Below, piece by piece: positions 1 through 15,735 of a stretch of 64,000 bases of DNA. Positions within the stretch are counted from its first letter, which is position 1, and every line of letters starts with the position of its first letter. The translations under genes and the position numbers were made by a program. The DNA is from Pseudomonas graminis (GTDB lineage Bacteria > Pseudomonadota > Gammaproteobacteria > Pseudomonadales > Pseudomonadaceae): contig NZ_FOHW01000028.1 of NCBI RefSeq assembly GCF_900111735.1, positions 1-64,000 on the forward strand, in the 5' to 3' direction. The notes beneath the pieces were generated by a model. The model had not been told where the DNA came from. It saw nothing but the letters and a program-made list of their open reading frames with translations, and made no database searches.

Positions 1-50
1 CTGTGAGGCGTTGAGCTAACCAATACTAATTGCCCGTGAGGCTTGACCAT
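1..50 (+). rRNA. 23S ribosomal RNA, 3' end (partial)
   Basis: The first 50 bases match the conserved 3' end of gammaproteobacterial 23S rRNA (an ACCAATACTAATTGCCCGTG block followed by GAGGCTTGACCAT). The rest of the gene lies outside the window. The 3' end was set by analogy with E. coli 23S, which ends in GCTTAACCTT, so the exact last base is uncertain by a few positions. Confidence 0.93.
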
Positions 51-194
51 ATAACACCCAAGCAATCTGCACAAAGACAGCAGATTGCGGTGTGTGAAGA
101 CGCATGAAGACGAAAGTTTGCGAACACACAAGCTGTACCTTGATCACATACCCGATTTGCTGAAGCGTTCGAGAGAACGAGTCAGTACCCGAAT
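51..194 (+). other. 23S-5S transcribed spacer with a processing hairpin
   Basis: This stretch contains a strong hairpin, CAATCTGC at 63-70 pairing with GCAGATTG at 80-87, extended by flanking CACC/GGTG pairs. This is the usual kind of duplex around a 23S-5S junction and is a likely site for RNase III or related maturation. No tRNA lies between the two rRNAs. Confidence 0.7.
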
Positions 195-314
195 TTCTTG
201 ACGACCATAGAGCGTTGGAACCACCTGATCCCATCCCGAACTCAGCAGTGAAACGATGCATCGCCGATGGTAGTGTGGGGTTTCCCCATGTGAGAGTAGG
301 TCATCGTCAAGATT
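195..314 (+). rRNA. rrf: 5S ribosomal RNA
   Basis: About 120 bases with the typical Pseudomonas 5S sequence. It starts near TTCTTGACGACC and includes GCGTTGGAACCACCTGATCC and GATGGTAGTGTGGGG. The 5' CTTGACGA pairs with TCGTCAAG at the 3' end to close helix I. It is the last gene of the rRNA operon. Ends are accurate to one or two bases. Confidence 0.96.
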
Positions 315-321
315 AAATTCC

Positions 322-360
322 AAAACCCCATTTGCGAAAGCAGATGGGGTTTTGTTTTTG
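322..360 (+). terminator. rRNA operon terminator
   Basis: An AAAACCCCATTTGC arm pairs with GCAGATGGGGTTTT around a GAAA tetraloop, followed by GTTTTTG. It is a textbook rho-independent terminator just after 5S rRNA. Confidence 0.93.
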
Positions 361-503
361 TGCGCGAAAAAATTGGTATCCATCTTTCCCAGGATAACTA
401 GCGCATGAGAGCTGCTCGGCTCCGGTCTGAGTATTGGCACTGGCTCTTGCGTAGGTCGGTTGTATCGCTATCATGCGCCTCTTACTACCAGGCGGTTTCA
501 CTC

Positions 504-1460
504 ATGCATACCTTGCTAAAGCTACTTGAAGACGGGGCGTTTCACTCTGGCGAGGACCTGGGGCTTGCGCTGGGCGTCAGTCGGAGCGCGGTCTGGAAGA
601 AGCTGCAGCAGCTGCAGGCTGACATCGGCATTGAAATTTACAAGGTGCGCGGTCGTGGGTACCGTTTGGCTTCGCCGCTGTCCTTGCTGGACGATGAGGC
701 GCTGCGTGGTGGGCACGCTGAGCTGGGTTGGGCGTGCAGCATCCACGAAACGATCGACTCGACGAATGCTGAAGCCATGCGAGTGGCGAATTCAGGCGCT
801 GTTCTTCCATGCCTGGTTCTTGCAGAGCAGCAGACGGCGGGCCGCGGCAGGCGTGGCCGTCATTGGATAAGTCCTTTTGCTGAAAATCTCTACTACAGCC
901 TCGCGCTGCGTATGGATGGAGGGACGCGTCGGCTCGACGGTCTTAGCCTTGTCGTAGGGCTTGCAGTAGTAGATACCCTGCGACAGCTCGGTATTCGTGA
1001 CGCGGGGTTGAAATGGCCTAACGACATTCTGGTTGGCGGCAAGAAAGTCGCGGGAGTGCTGCTCGAGGTAACTGGCGATCCCGCCAATGTATGCCATGTA
1101 GTGATTGGTATTGGGATCAATATCAACATGCGTGAATCCAGTGACGTCGACCAGGCCTGGACTTCATTGGGCCTCGAGCTGGGACATCTCCAGGACCGGA
1201 ACAACGTTGCCTGCGCCCTCAGTCGAAATCTCAGCGCCTATCTTGCTGGGCATCAAGAAAAGGGTTTTGCAGCCTACCGGAGAGATTGGGAAGACAAGCA
1301 CTTATGGCAAGGCCTCGGGGTTGCTCTTACCGCAGGTGCGACGATCACTCAAGGCGTTGTTATGGGGGTTGGTGATGATGGAGCGTTACGCCTTGAGGTT
1401 GGCGGGCGTGAGGAGCATTTCAGCGGCGGGGAAGTGAGTCTCAGGCTCAAGGGTGATTAG
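504..1460 (+). CDS. birA: BirA biotin-protein ligase / biotin operon repressor
   Basis: Makes biotinyl-5'-AMP and transfers biotin to the lysine of the biotin carboxyl carrier protein of acetyl-CoA carboxylase. The protein has 318 residues from this start. Residues 1-60 form the winged-helix DNA-binding domain that lets group II BirA repress biotin genes. The catalytic domain carries the biotin/ATP loop GRGRRGR at 113-119 and the KWPNDILVGGKKVAGVL motif near 200. An upstream in-frame ATG at 405 would add 33 residues unlike the family, so the ATG at 504 was chosen; family lengths near 320 agree. In P. aeruginosa birA is followed by coaX, which is absent here. Confidence 0.95.
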   Translation: MHTLLKLLEDGAFHSGEDLGLALGVSRSAVWKKLQQLQADIGIEIYKVRGRGYRLASPLSLLDDEALRGGHAELGWACSIHETIDSTNAEAMRVANSGAVLPCLVLAEQQTAGRGRRGRHWISPFAENLYYSLALRMDGGTRRLDGLSLVVGLAVVDTLRQLGIRDAGLKWPNDILVGGKKVAGVLLEVTGDPANVCHVVIGIGININMRESSDVDQAWTSLGLELGHLQDRNNVACALSRNLSAYLAGHQEKGFAAYRRDWEDKHLWQGLGVALTAGATITQGVVMGVGDDGALRLEVGGREEHFSGGEVSLRLKGD

Positions 1461-1521
1461 GGTTCAAATCGCAGTCAGTAGGTAGGCATGCATCCGGATG
1501 CGTATCGTTTATGAGGTGGGT

Positions 1522-1959
1522 ATGCCTTGGACGTTGTTGTTAGTACTGATGTTGAACGGTCTTTATTTTGTATGGCATCAGCAGGATGCGCCGCTACGCC
1601 CTAAAGAGGTTGAGCCGCTGCTAACTCATCGAGCATATGGCCAGGATATTCGGTTACTAAGCGAGTCAGGATTGGGTGGTGGTAATGCGCACACCACTGC
1701 AGATCAAGAGAAATGCCTCTACGTTGGAGGTAGCACCAAGCAGGCTGAGGCGGCGCTTCTCGAGCAGCGCCTTGTTGCTTTGGATATAGATGCTCGCTTT
1801 GGGAAACGCCTGGACCTGCAACGCGGCGGTTACTGGGTGAAAATTGCGCCTGCTAGCCGGCGGCTGATCAGCGAGACGTTGATCGCCGAGCTCCGTAGGG
1901 ATTTCCCCACGCTAAAAAATGAAATAATGTCGTGTGAAGGCATTGCAACCGCAGAATAG
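1522..1959 (+). CDS. Small membrane-anchored SPOR-like protein
   Basis: A 145-residue protein starting MPWTLLLVLMLNGLYFVW, a hydrophobic segment that should anchor it in the inner membrane with the rest in the periplasm. The C-terminal half (CLYVGG, QAEAALLEQRL, GYWVKIAP) resembles the weakly conserved SPOR fold that binds denuded peptidoglycan in division proteins, but the match is faint and the function is unknown. The ATG at 1522 was preferred over 1498 because GAGGTGGG at 1513-1520 is a good ribosome-binding site. A similar gene lies between birA/coaX and the tRNA block in other pseudomonads. Confidence 0.7.
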   Translation: MPWTLLLVLMLNGLYFVWHQQDAPLRPKEVEPLLTHRAYGQDIRLLSESGLGGGNAHTTADQEKCLYVGGSTKQAEAALLEQRLVALDIDARFGKRLDLQRGGYWVKIAPASRRLISETLIAELRRDFPTLKNEIMSCEGIATAE

Positions 1960-2060
1960 TTTGAATAGAATGGCGCCCGCTTCGCAGTGCAGATCAATTG
2001 ATAAGTACTGGTGTTGCGAGAGTCAATGCTTGTAACCTCAAGTTTTTATTGAGAAAAAGA

Positions 2061-2088
2061 TTGACAGAAGGGTGGCATGATATAGAAT
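2061..2088 (+). promoter_or_regulatory. Sigma-70 promoter of the tRNA-Tyr-Gly-Thr operon
   Basis: A perfect -35 TTGACA (2061-2066) and -10 TAGAAT (2083-2088) are 16 bases apart, with a GC-rich stretch (GCTGCCTCGC) after the -10 of the kind that makes stable-RNA promoters sensitive to ppGpp. The start point would be near 2095, only about 7 bases before mature tRNA-Tyr. Confidence 0.85.
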
Positions 2089-2101
2089 GCTGCCTCGCTT
2101 A

Positions 2102-2188
<87 letters not shown>

Positions 2189-2213
2189 TTTTGAGCGTAA
2201 GCAGCAAAGCTCG

Positions 2214-2287
<74 letters not shown>

Positions 2288-2314
2288 AGTTTTTCTGGTT
2301 GTGCGATGTGTTTT

Positions 2315-2390
2315 GCTCTTGTAGCTCAGTTGGTAGAGCACACCCTTGGTAAGGGTGAGGTCAGCGGTTCAAATCCGCTCAAGAGCTCCA
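2315..2390 (+). tRNA. tRNA-Thr (GGT)
   Basis: A 76-base tRNA. Acceptor GCTCTTG pairs with CAAGAGC followed by TCCA, and the anticodon GGT lies in CTTGGTAAG. In E. coli and P. aeruginosa tufB follows at this point; here a terminator follows within 6 bases. Confidence 0.97.
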
Positions 2391-2395
2391 TTACT

Positions 2396-2426
2396 AAGGC
2401 AGATATGCAAGTATCTGCCTTTGTTT
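2396..2426 (+). terminator. Terminator of the tRNA-Tyr-Gly-Thr unit
   Basis: AAGGCAGATA pairs exactly with TATCTGCCTT around TGCAAG, followed by TGTTTT. It ends transcription directly after tRNA-Thr. Confidence 0.88.
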
Positions 2427-2516
2427 TAGGCGCTACGAATTCCAAGTTTTTCAAGGGCTTGGTGAGGTAGTGCTGCAGCGGGTCGATTTGCGCAGTGCGT
2501 ACTTTTCGAGTTGCTG

Positions 2517-2545
2517 TTGAAATCTTCCTGTCAGGTCCGCATAAT
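2517..2545 (+). promoter_or_regulatory. Sigma-70 promoter of tRNA-Trp (and perhaps secE-nusG)
   Basis: -35 TTGAAA (2517-2522) and -10 CATAAT (2540-2545) are separated by 17 bases, with a start expected near 2552, 15 bases before tRNA-Trp. With the terminator at 2396 upstream, this would give tRNA-Trp its own promoter. Confidence 0.7.
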
Positions 2546-2566
2546 GTTCGGCCTGATTTTGCTTTT

Positions 2567-2642
2567 AGGTCAGTAGCTCAATTGGCAGAGCGACGGTCTC
2601 CAAAACCGTAGGTTGGGGGTTCGATTCCCTCCTGACCTGCCA
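2567..2642 (+). tRNA. tRNA-Trp (CCA)
   Basis: A 76-base tRNA. Acceptor AGGTCAG pairs with CTGACCT followed by GCCA; the anticodon CCA lies in GTCTCCAAAAC. It precedes secE as in other gammaproteobacteria. Confidence 0.97.
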
Positions 2643-2670
2643 GATTCTCTAAAGTATCTGGCTTTCTTTT
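2639..2670 (+). terminator. Hairpin after tRNA-Trp, possible partial terminator
   Basis: GCCAGAT at the tRNA 3' end pairs with ATCTGGC, followed by TTTCTTTT. The left arm overlaps the encoded GCCA of tRNA-Trp. It may terminate part of the transcripts or mark the 3' processing point before secE. Confidence 0.55.
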
Positions 2671-2686
2671 CACAGGATTTTAGTAG

Positions 2687-3055
2687 ATGAATCCAAAGGC
2701 TGAAGCCCAAGACTCCCGTTTTGATCTCGTGAAGTGGCTTGTAGTAGTGCTTCTGGTGGTCGTGGGTGTCGTTGGAAATCAATACTATTCCGCGCAACCA
2801 ATCCTGTATCGCGTTCTTGCCCTGCTTGTTATCGCCGCTGTGGCAGCCTATGTGGCTCTGCAGACTGGGAAGGGTAAGGCTTTCTTTGTTTTGGCCAAGG
2901 AAGCTCGCGCTGAGATTCGTAAAGTCGTGTGGCCTACGCGTCAAGAGACTACTCAGACCACTCTGATTGTGGTTGCGGTCGTTCTTGTCATGGCGCTGCT
3001 GTTGTGGGGTTTAGATTCCCTGCTCGGCTGGCTTGTTTCCTTGATTGTCGGCTAA
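2687..3055 (+). CDS. secE: SecE preprotein translocase subunit
   Basis: The small clamp subunit of the SecYEG channel in the inner membrane. Its 122 residues show two N-terminal hydrophobic segments (about 15-35 and 42-62), the conserved cytoplasmic amphipathic stretch with EIRKVVWPTRQET, and a C-terminal transmembrane helix (VVAVVLVMALLLWGLDSLLGW). This three-helix form is the enterobacterial/pseudomonad type. nusG follows 9 bases after the stop; secY lies 25 kb downstream in the same cluster. Confidence 0.96.
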   Translation: MNPKAEAQDSRFDLVKWLVVVLLVVVGVVGNQYYSAQPILYRVLALLVIAAVAAYVALQTGKGKAFFVLAKEARAEIRKVVWPTRQETTQTTLIVVAVVLVMALLLWGLDSLLGWLVSLIVG

Positions 3056-3064
3056 GGGTGTCCC

Positions 3065-3598
3065 GTGGCTAAGCGTTGGTACGTAGTGCATGCCTACTCG
3101 GGTTACGAGAAGCATGTCATGCGCTCTCTTGTTGAGCGTGTAAAGCTTGCAGGCATGGAAGATGGCTTCGGCGAAATTCTGGTCCCTACTGAAGAAGTAG
3201 TAGAGATGCGTAACGGCCAGAAGCGCAAAAGCGAGCGCAAATTCTTCCCTGGCTATGTGCTTGTCCAGATGGACATGAACGAGGGTACTTGGCACCTGGT
3301 CAAGGATACTCCTCGTGTCATGGGGTTCATCGGTGGCACGGCGGACAAGCCTGCGCCTATTACCGATAAAGAAGCTGAGGCTATCCTGCGTCGCGTTGCT
3401 GACGGCAGCGACAAGCCGAAGCCAAAAACTCTGTTTGAGCCGGGCGAAGTCGTCCGTGTTACAGACGGTCCGTTCGCTGATTTCAACGGTACTGTCGAAG
3501 AAGTCAACTACGAGAAGAGCCGGATCCAAGTGGCGGTGCTCATTTTCGGACGCTCCACCCCGGTGGAGCTAGAGTTCAGTCAGGTCGAAAAGGCGTAA
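3065..3598 (+). CDS. nusG: NusG transcription elongation/antitermination factor
   Basis: Binds the RNA polymerase clamp through its NGN domain and Rho or S10 through its KOW domain, coupling transcription to translation and termination. The 177 residues begin MAKRWYVVHAYSGYE at a GTG codon. The C-terminal KOW motif is FEPGEVVRVTDGPFADFNG. The GTG start follows secE closely, suggesting cotranscription. Its partners S10 (19206) and RpoB/RpoC are in the same window. Confidence 0.97.
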   Translation: MAKRWYVVHAYSGYEKHVMRSLVERVKLAGMEDGFGEILVPTEEVVEMRNGQKRKSERKFFPGYVLVQMDMNEGTWHLVKDTPRVMGFIGGTADKPAPITDKEAEAILRRVADGSDKPKPKTLFEPGEVVRVTDGPFADFNGTVEEVNYEKSRIQVAVLIFGRSTPVELEFSQVEKA

Positions 3599-3617
3599 CT
3601 GAGCTCAGAATCCCATA

Positions 3618-3646
3618 CCCCGCAGCCCTGGGCTGTGGGGTTTTTT
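3618..3646 (+). terminator. Terminator after nusG
   Basis: CCCCGCAGCCC pairs with GGGCTGTGGGG over a minimal loop and is followed by TTTTTT. It separates secE-nusG from the rplK operon. Confidence 0.92.
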
Positions 3647-3670
3647 CGTCACCGGGATAAACGCGCAAGT

Positions 3671-3705
3671 AACCGGGGAGCCTTTCGAGGCGCTAGAACC
3701 CGTAA
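3671..3705 (+). promoter_or_regulatory. Putative L1-binding leader of rplK-rplA
   Basis: GGGGAGCCTTTCGAGGCGC with AGAACCC just upstream of rplK resembles the known L1 target in the E. coli L11 operon leader, which mimics the 23S site of L1 and lets free L1 repress translation of rplK-rplA. GCCT/AGGC forms the stem. Assigned from recalled motif similarity and position only. Confidence 0.45.
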
Positions 3706-3717
3706 TTGGAGTGCCTC

Positions 3718-4149
3718 ATGGCCAAGAAGATTACCGCTTACATCAAGCTTCAAGTGAAAGCCGCTCAGGCTAACCCTAGCCCGCCTGTAGGTCCTGCACT
3801 GGGTCAGCACGGCGTGAACATCATGGAATTCTGCAAGGCGTTCAACGCCCGTACTCAGGGTATTGAGCCAGGTCTGCCGACTCCTGTGATCATCACTGTT
3901 TACAGTGACCGCAGCTTCACCTTTGAAACCAAAAGCACCCCGGCTTCGGTACTGCTGAAAAAAGCAGCTGGCCTGACCAGCGGCTCGGCTCGTCCGAACA
4001 CCGTAAAAGTTGGCACCGTAACCCGTGCTCAGCTTGAAGAAATCGCCAAGGCAAAAAATGCCGACTTGACCGCTGCTGATATGGACGCCGCCGTGCGCAC
4101 CATCGCCGGTTCCGCTCGTAGCATGGGCCTTAACGTGGAGGGTGTGTAA
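3718..4149 (+). CDS. rplK: 50S ribosomal protein L11
   Basis: Forms the GTPase-associated stalk base with 23S rRNA helices 43-44 and is needed for RelA-dependent ppGpp synthesis. The 143 residues begin MAKKITAYIKLQVKAAQA and contain the proline-rich NPSPPVGPALGQHGVNI segment near the thiostrepton site. An in-frame codon 12 bases upstream was rejected because the ATG at 3718 matches the universal N-terminus. The stop overlaps the rplA start by one base, implying translational coupling. Confidence 0.97.
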   Translation: MAKKITAYIKLQVKAAQANPSPPVGPALGQHGVNIMEFCKAFNARTQGIEPGLPTPVIITVYSDRSFTFETKSTPASVLLKKAAGLTSGSARPNTVKVGTVTRAQLEEIAKAKNADLTAADMDAAVRTIAGSARSMGLNVEGV

Positions 4150-4844
4150 TGGCTAAGCTGACTAAGCGCCAAAAGGCTATCGCTTCCAAGGTTGAAGCTG
4201 GCAAATCGTACAACTTCAACGAAGCCGCTGCTCTGCTGGCTGAGTTGTCGACAGTGAAGTTCAGCGAGTCTGTAGACGTTGCTGTGAACCTCGGTGTTGA
4301 TCCTCGTAAATCCGACCAGGTCGTACGTAGCGCTACCGTGCTGCCACACGGCACTGGCAAGACCGTTCGTGTAGCGGTATTTACTCAGGGTCCAGCTGCT
4401 GAAGCTGCTCTGGCTGCCGGCGCTGATCGCGTTGGTATGGACGACCTGGCTGCTGAAATGAAGGGCGGCGATCTGAACTATGACGTCGTTATTGCTTCCC
4501 CGGATGCAATGCGTGTTGTTGGTCAGTTGGGTCAGATCCTGGGTCCACGCGGCCTGATGCCTAACCCTAAGGTCGGTACTGTTACTCCAGACGTAGCCAC
4601 TGCCGTTAAAAACGCCAAGGCTGGTCAGGTTCGTTATCGCACCGACAAAAACGGCATTATCCACACTTCCGTTGGCAAGGTCGGCTTCGAAGCAGACAAG
4701 CTGCGTGAGAACGTTGAGGCGCTGATCGCTGATCTGAAGCGTATCAAGCCGGCTTCGTCGAAAGGTATCTACGTCAAGCGCGTAACACTGAGCACCACTA
4801 TGGGCCCAGGCTTGGTCATCGACCAAGGTTCGTTGGACGCGTAA
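4149..4844 (+). CDS. rplA: 50S ribosomal protein L1
   Basis: The L1-stalk protein that helps release E-site tRNA, and the translational repressor of its own operon. The full 231 residues include the conserved RGLMPNPKVGTVT motif and the GKVGFEADKLREN region. The ATG overlaps the rplK TAA (TAATG), so the two are made in equal amounts. A small GCGCGG-GTAA-CCGCGC hairpin (4855-4870) follows the stop. Confidence 0.97.
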   Translation: MAKLTKRQKAIASKVEAGKSYNFNEAAALLAELSTVKFSESVDVAVNLGVDPRKSDQVVRSATVLPHGTGKTVRVAVFTQGPAAEAALAAGADRVGMDDLAAEMKGGDLNYDVVIASPDAMRVVGQLGQILGPRGLMPNPKVGTVTPDVATAVKNAKAGQVRYRTDKNGIIHTSVGKVGFEADKLRENVEALIADLKRIKPASSKGIYVKRVTLSTTMGPGLVIDQGSLDA

Positions 4845-4870
4845 GACTGGCATGGCGCGGGTAACCGCGC

Positions 4871-5035
4871 CGTTGCGAAAATTGGGGTCCCTGCCTGGCG
4901 GGGGCTATCCAAGACCGTAGGCGGCGAAAGCCTTAAACCTCAAGCCTACGCAGATGGTGCTCCCGGTTCCTTACCGAATCAGACACCAAAACGACATCCG
5001 GCCTAGGTCAGATGAAACGGTAACAAGCAGGAGTT
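4871..5035 (+). promoter_or_regulatory. L10 leader, autoregulatory mRNA element of rplJ-rplL
   Basis: The 197-base gap before rplJ is largely structured. CGTAGGC (4916-4922) pairs with GCCTACG (4944-4950) and encloses a purine-rich internal segment. The position and layout fit the L10 leader family, where the L10-(L7/L12) complex binds a kink-turn element and blocks rplJ-rplL translation. A covariance-model search would settle it. Confidence 0.7.
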
Positions 5036-5041
5036 AAACCC

Positions 5042-5542
5042 GTGGCAATTAAACTCGAAGACAAGAAGGCCATCGTCGCTGAAGTCAACGAGGCTGCCAA
5101 AAACGCTCTGTCTGCTGTTGTGGCTGATGCCCGCGGTGTGACAGTAGGCGCGATGACCGGACTCCGTAAAGAGGCTCGTGAAGCTGGCGTATACGTGCGT
5201 GTTGTGCGTAACACCCTGCTCAAGCGCGCCGTTGCTGATACTGAATACAGTGTCCTCAACGATGTGTTCACCGGCCCGACCTTGATCGCTTTCTCAAATG
5301 AACATCCCGGCGCTGCTGCCCGTTTGTTCAAAGAGTTTGCTAAAGGTCAGGATAAGTTCGAGATCAAGGCAGCTGCGTTCGAGGGCAAGTTCCTCGCAGC
5401 TAATCAGATCGACGTACTGGCAACACTGCCGACCCGCAACGAAGCGATTTCGCAGCTGATGAGCGTGATTCAAGGCGCTACCAGCAAGCTCGCTCGTACT
5501 CTGGCGGCCATTCGCGAACAGAAAGAAGCCGCTGCAGCTTAA
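5042..5542 (+). CDS. rplJ: 50S ribosomal protein L10
   Basis: Anchors L7/L12 dimers to the ribosome stalk. The 166 residues start MAIKLEDKKAIVAEVNEAA at a GTG codon preceded by AGGAG at 5030-5034. The middle carries the conserved RNTLLKRA and GPTLIAFS segments, and the C-terminal helix that holds L12 dimers ends EQKEAAAA. Likely regulated by its own complex acting on the upstream leader. Confidence 0.97.
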   Translation: MAIKLEDKKAIVAEVNEAAKNALSAVVADARGVTVGAMTGLRKEAREAGVYVRVVRNTLLKRAVADTEYSVLNDVFTGPTLIAFSNEHPGAAARLFKEFAKGQDKFEIKAAAFEGKFLAANQIDVLATLPTRNEAISQLMSVIQGATSKLARTLAAIREQKEAAAA

Positions 5543-5620
5543 GGGCTGGCACTTCCTCTCGCGTATTTTTGTTTATTTCGATGGTCGCGTAGGCCGTCCC
5601 CCAATTCAGGAATTAGAGTC

Positions 5621-5986
5621 ATGTCTATCTCTCAAGACGATATCCTCAACGCCGTAGCTGAAATGTCCGTTCTGCAGGTTGTAGAGCTGATCAAAGCATT
5701 CGAAGAAAAATTCGGTGTTAGCGCTGCTGCTGCTTCTGCTGGCCCAGCTGCTGCTGCCGCCGTTGTTGAAGAGCAAACTGAATTCAACGTCATGCTGCTG
5801 GAAGCTGGCGAGAAGAAAGTTAACGTCATTAAAGCAGTTCGTGAGCTGACCGGTCTGGGCCTGAAAGAAGCCAAGGCAGTCGTTGACGGCGCACCAGCAA
5901 TGGTCCTGGAAGCAGTAGCTAAAGACGCTGCTGACAAAGCCAAGGCTACTCTGGAAGAAGCAGGCGCTAAAGTCGAGCTGAAGTAA
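5621..5986 (+). CDS. rplL: 50S ribosomal protein L7/L12
   Basis: The multicopy stalk protein that recruits translational GTPases. Its 121 residues show an N-terminal dimerisation domain, an Ala-rich flexible hinge at about residues 33-52, and the C-terminal factor-binding domain with KVNVIKAVRELTGLGLKEAK. It lies 78 bases after rplJ. The downstream attenuator limits read-through into rpoBC, keeping L12 in excess over polymerase. Confidence 0.97.
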   Translation: MSISQDDILNAVAEMSVLQVVELIKAFEEKFGVSAAAASAGPAAAAAVVEEQTEFNVMLLEAGEKKVNVIKAVRELTGLGLKEAKAVVDGAPAMVLEAVAKDAADKAKATLEEAGAKVELK

Positions 5987-6032
5987 GCATCGACTTTGCG
6001 TTTCCAGCCCAAGCGTTAAGCGAAAGGCTGAT

Positions 6033-6062
6033 GGCTGGTGGCTTCTGCCACCGGCCTTTTTC
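6033..6062 (+). terminator. Attenuator between rplL and rpoB
   Basis: GGCTGGTGGC pairs with GCCACCGGCC around TTCT and is followed by TTTTTCC. As in E. coli, a partial terminator here would reduce rpoBC transcription relative to rplJL. About 145 bases remain before rpoB, with no second clear promoter. Confidence 0.82.
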
Positions 6063-6207
6063 CGTTGTTGGCAGCTGATTCGGTTAGCGCTGATTACGTG
6101 ATCTACCCACCTCGAACGGTGGCGCGAACCATGGGGTTCGCAAGATTTTTCTGGCTGCTCCCGTCGGGAGGAGCCAAACAAGCAGGTGACCAAGCTGGGG
6201 AACGCTG

Positions 6208-10281
<4,074 letters not shown>

Positions 10282-10344
10282 CACGTGACGCGAATCGAGG
10301 GTGGGTCTGTATGACTGCCCTCTGCTCCGCCAGGAGGAAAGGCC

Positions 10345-14544
<4,200 letters not shown>

Positions 14545-14551
14545 GAGTAGG

Positions 14552-14623
14552 GCCCCGATTTTCACGATCATTGGTCTAACCCGGTTTCGAGGGGTTGCCA
14601 GTGGTTGTGGACATCGGGGCTTT
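14552..14623 (+). terminator. Possible terminator after rpoC
   Basis: GCCCCGAT (14552-14559) is an exact inverted repeat of ATCGGGGC (14613-14620), followed by TTT. The intervening 53 bases are long for an intrinsic terminator, so termination may be partial. The str promoter begins four bases later. Confidence 0.45.
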
Positions 14624-14626
14624 GCC

Positions 14627-14655
14627 TTGACTGGGGGCAGGATCCTCTTTAGACT
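14627..14655 (+). promoter_or_regulatory. Sigma-70 promoter of the str operon
   Basis: -35 TTGACT (14627-14632) and -10 TAGACT (14650-14655) are 17 bases apart. The start would be near 14662, 85 bases before rpsL. Confidence 0.8.
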
Positions 14656-14746
14656 CTTGTACCCCTAAATCTGGCGGGACGTATGTCCTGCCATTTTGCT
14701 TTTCTTGTAAGACAATAGCGTCGCAAGACAACAGTGGAGCTAGTAG

Positions 14747-15118
14747 ATGGCAACTATCAACCAGCTGGTACGTCAGCCGCGTAAGCGTATCGTCGAGAAA
14801 TCCGACGTGCCTGCGCTGCAGAACTGCCCGCAGCGTCGTGGTGTGTGCACTCGCGTGTACACAACTACGCCGAAAAAACCTAACTCGGCATTGCGTAAAG
14901 TTTGCCGTGTGCGTCTGACCAACGGTTTCGAGGTTTCCTCGTACATCGGTGGTGAAGGCCACAACCTGCAAGAGCACAGCGTCGTACTGATTCGTGGCGG
15001 CCGTGTAAAAGACTTGCCAGGTGTTCGTTACCACACCGTTCGCGGTTCGTTGGATACTTCCGGTGTCAAGGGTCGTAACCAGGGTCGTTCGAAGTACGGT
15101 ACCAAGAAGCCTAAGTAG
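14747..15118 (+). CDS. rpsL: 30S ribosomal protein S12
   Basis: Decoding-centre protein controlling accuracy. The 123 residues carry the TTTPKKPNSALRKV loop with K43 and the GGRVKDLPGVRYH loop with its lysine unchanged, so no streptomycin-resistance substitution is seen. First gene of the str operon, rpsL-rpsG-fusA-tuf. Confidence 0.97.
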   Translation: MATINQLVRQPRKRIVEKSDVPALQNCPQRRGVCTRVYTTTPKKPNSALRKVCRVRLTNGFEVSSYIGGEGHNLQEHSVVLIRGGRVKDLPGVRYHTVRGSLDTSGVKGRNQGRSKYGTKKPK

Positions 15119-15234
15119 TAGCGGCTTTTTGTAAAAACTGAATCATCTTATTTTCTGAGTCGATAAGAGTAAGGTCGGAAGCGCCAGTAGGTGCTGATTC
15201 CGAGCGAACCTGAAGACCGTTTGAGGGCTTATCC

Positions 15235-15705
15235 ATGCCAAGAAGACGCGTAGCAGCCAAGCGCGAAGTGCTTGACGATCCAAAATACGGCAGCCAGATC
15301 CTGGCCAAGTTCATGAACCACGTTATGGAAAGCGGTAAGAAAGCCGTTGCCGAGCGTATCGTTTATGGCGCGCTGGAAAAGGTTAAAGAACGCAAGAACT
15401 CCGATCCCCTGGAAATCTTCGAGAAAGCTCTCGACGCCATCGCTCCGCTGGTCGAAGTGAAGTCGCGCCGTGTAGGCGGTGCTACTTACCAGGTTCCGGT
15501 CGAAGTTCGTCCGTCCCGTCGTAATGCTCTGGCAATGCGTTGGCTGGTAGACTTCGCGCGCAAGCGCGGTGAGAAGTCTATGGCTCTGCGTTTGGCTGGC
15601 GAATTGTTGGACGCCGCCGAAGGTAAAGGTGCTGCGGTCAAGAAGCGTGAAGACGTGCACCGTATGGCTGAAGCCAACAAAGCTTTCTCGCACTACCGCT
15701 TCTAA
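15235..15705 (+). CDS. rpsG: 30S ribosomal protein S7
   Basis: Nucleates assembly of the 30S head and contacts E-site tRNA. It has 156 residues starting [20 protein letters not shown], with the [13 protein letters not shown] hairpin. In E. coli S7 represses the str operon by binding the rpsL-rpsG spacer. The 116-base spacer here could serve that role, but I could not define a matching structure in it. Confidence 0.97.
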
Positions 15706-15735
15706 TTTCAGCGTCACTAATTTTGCGAGGGCTTT

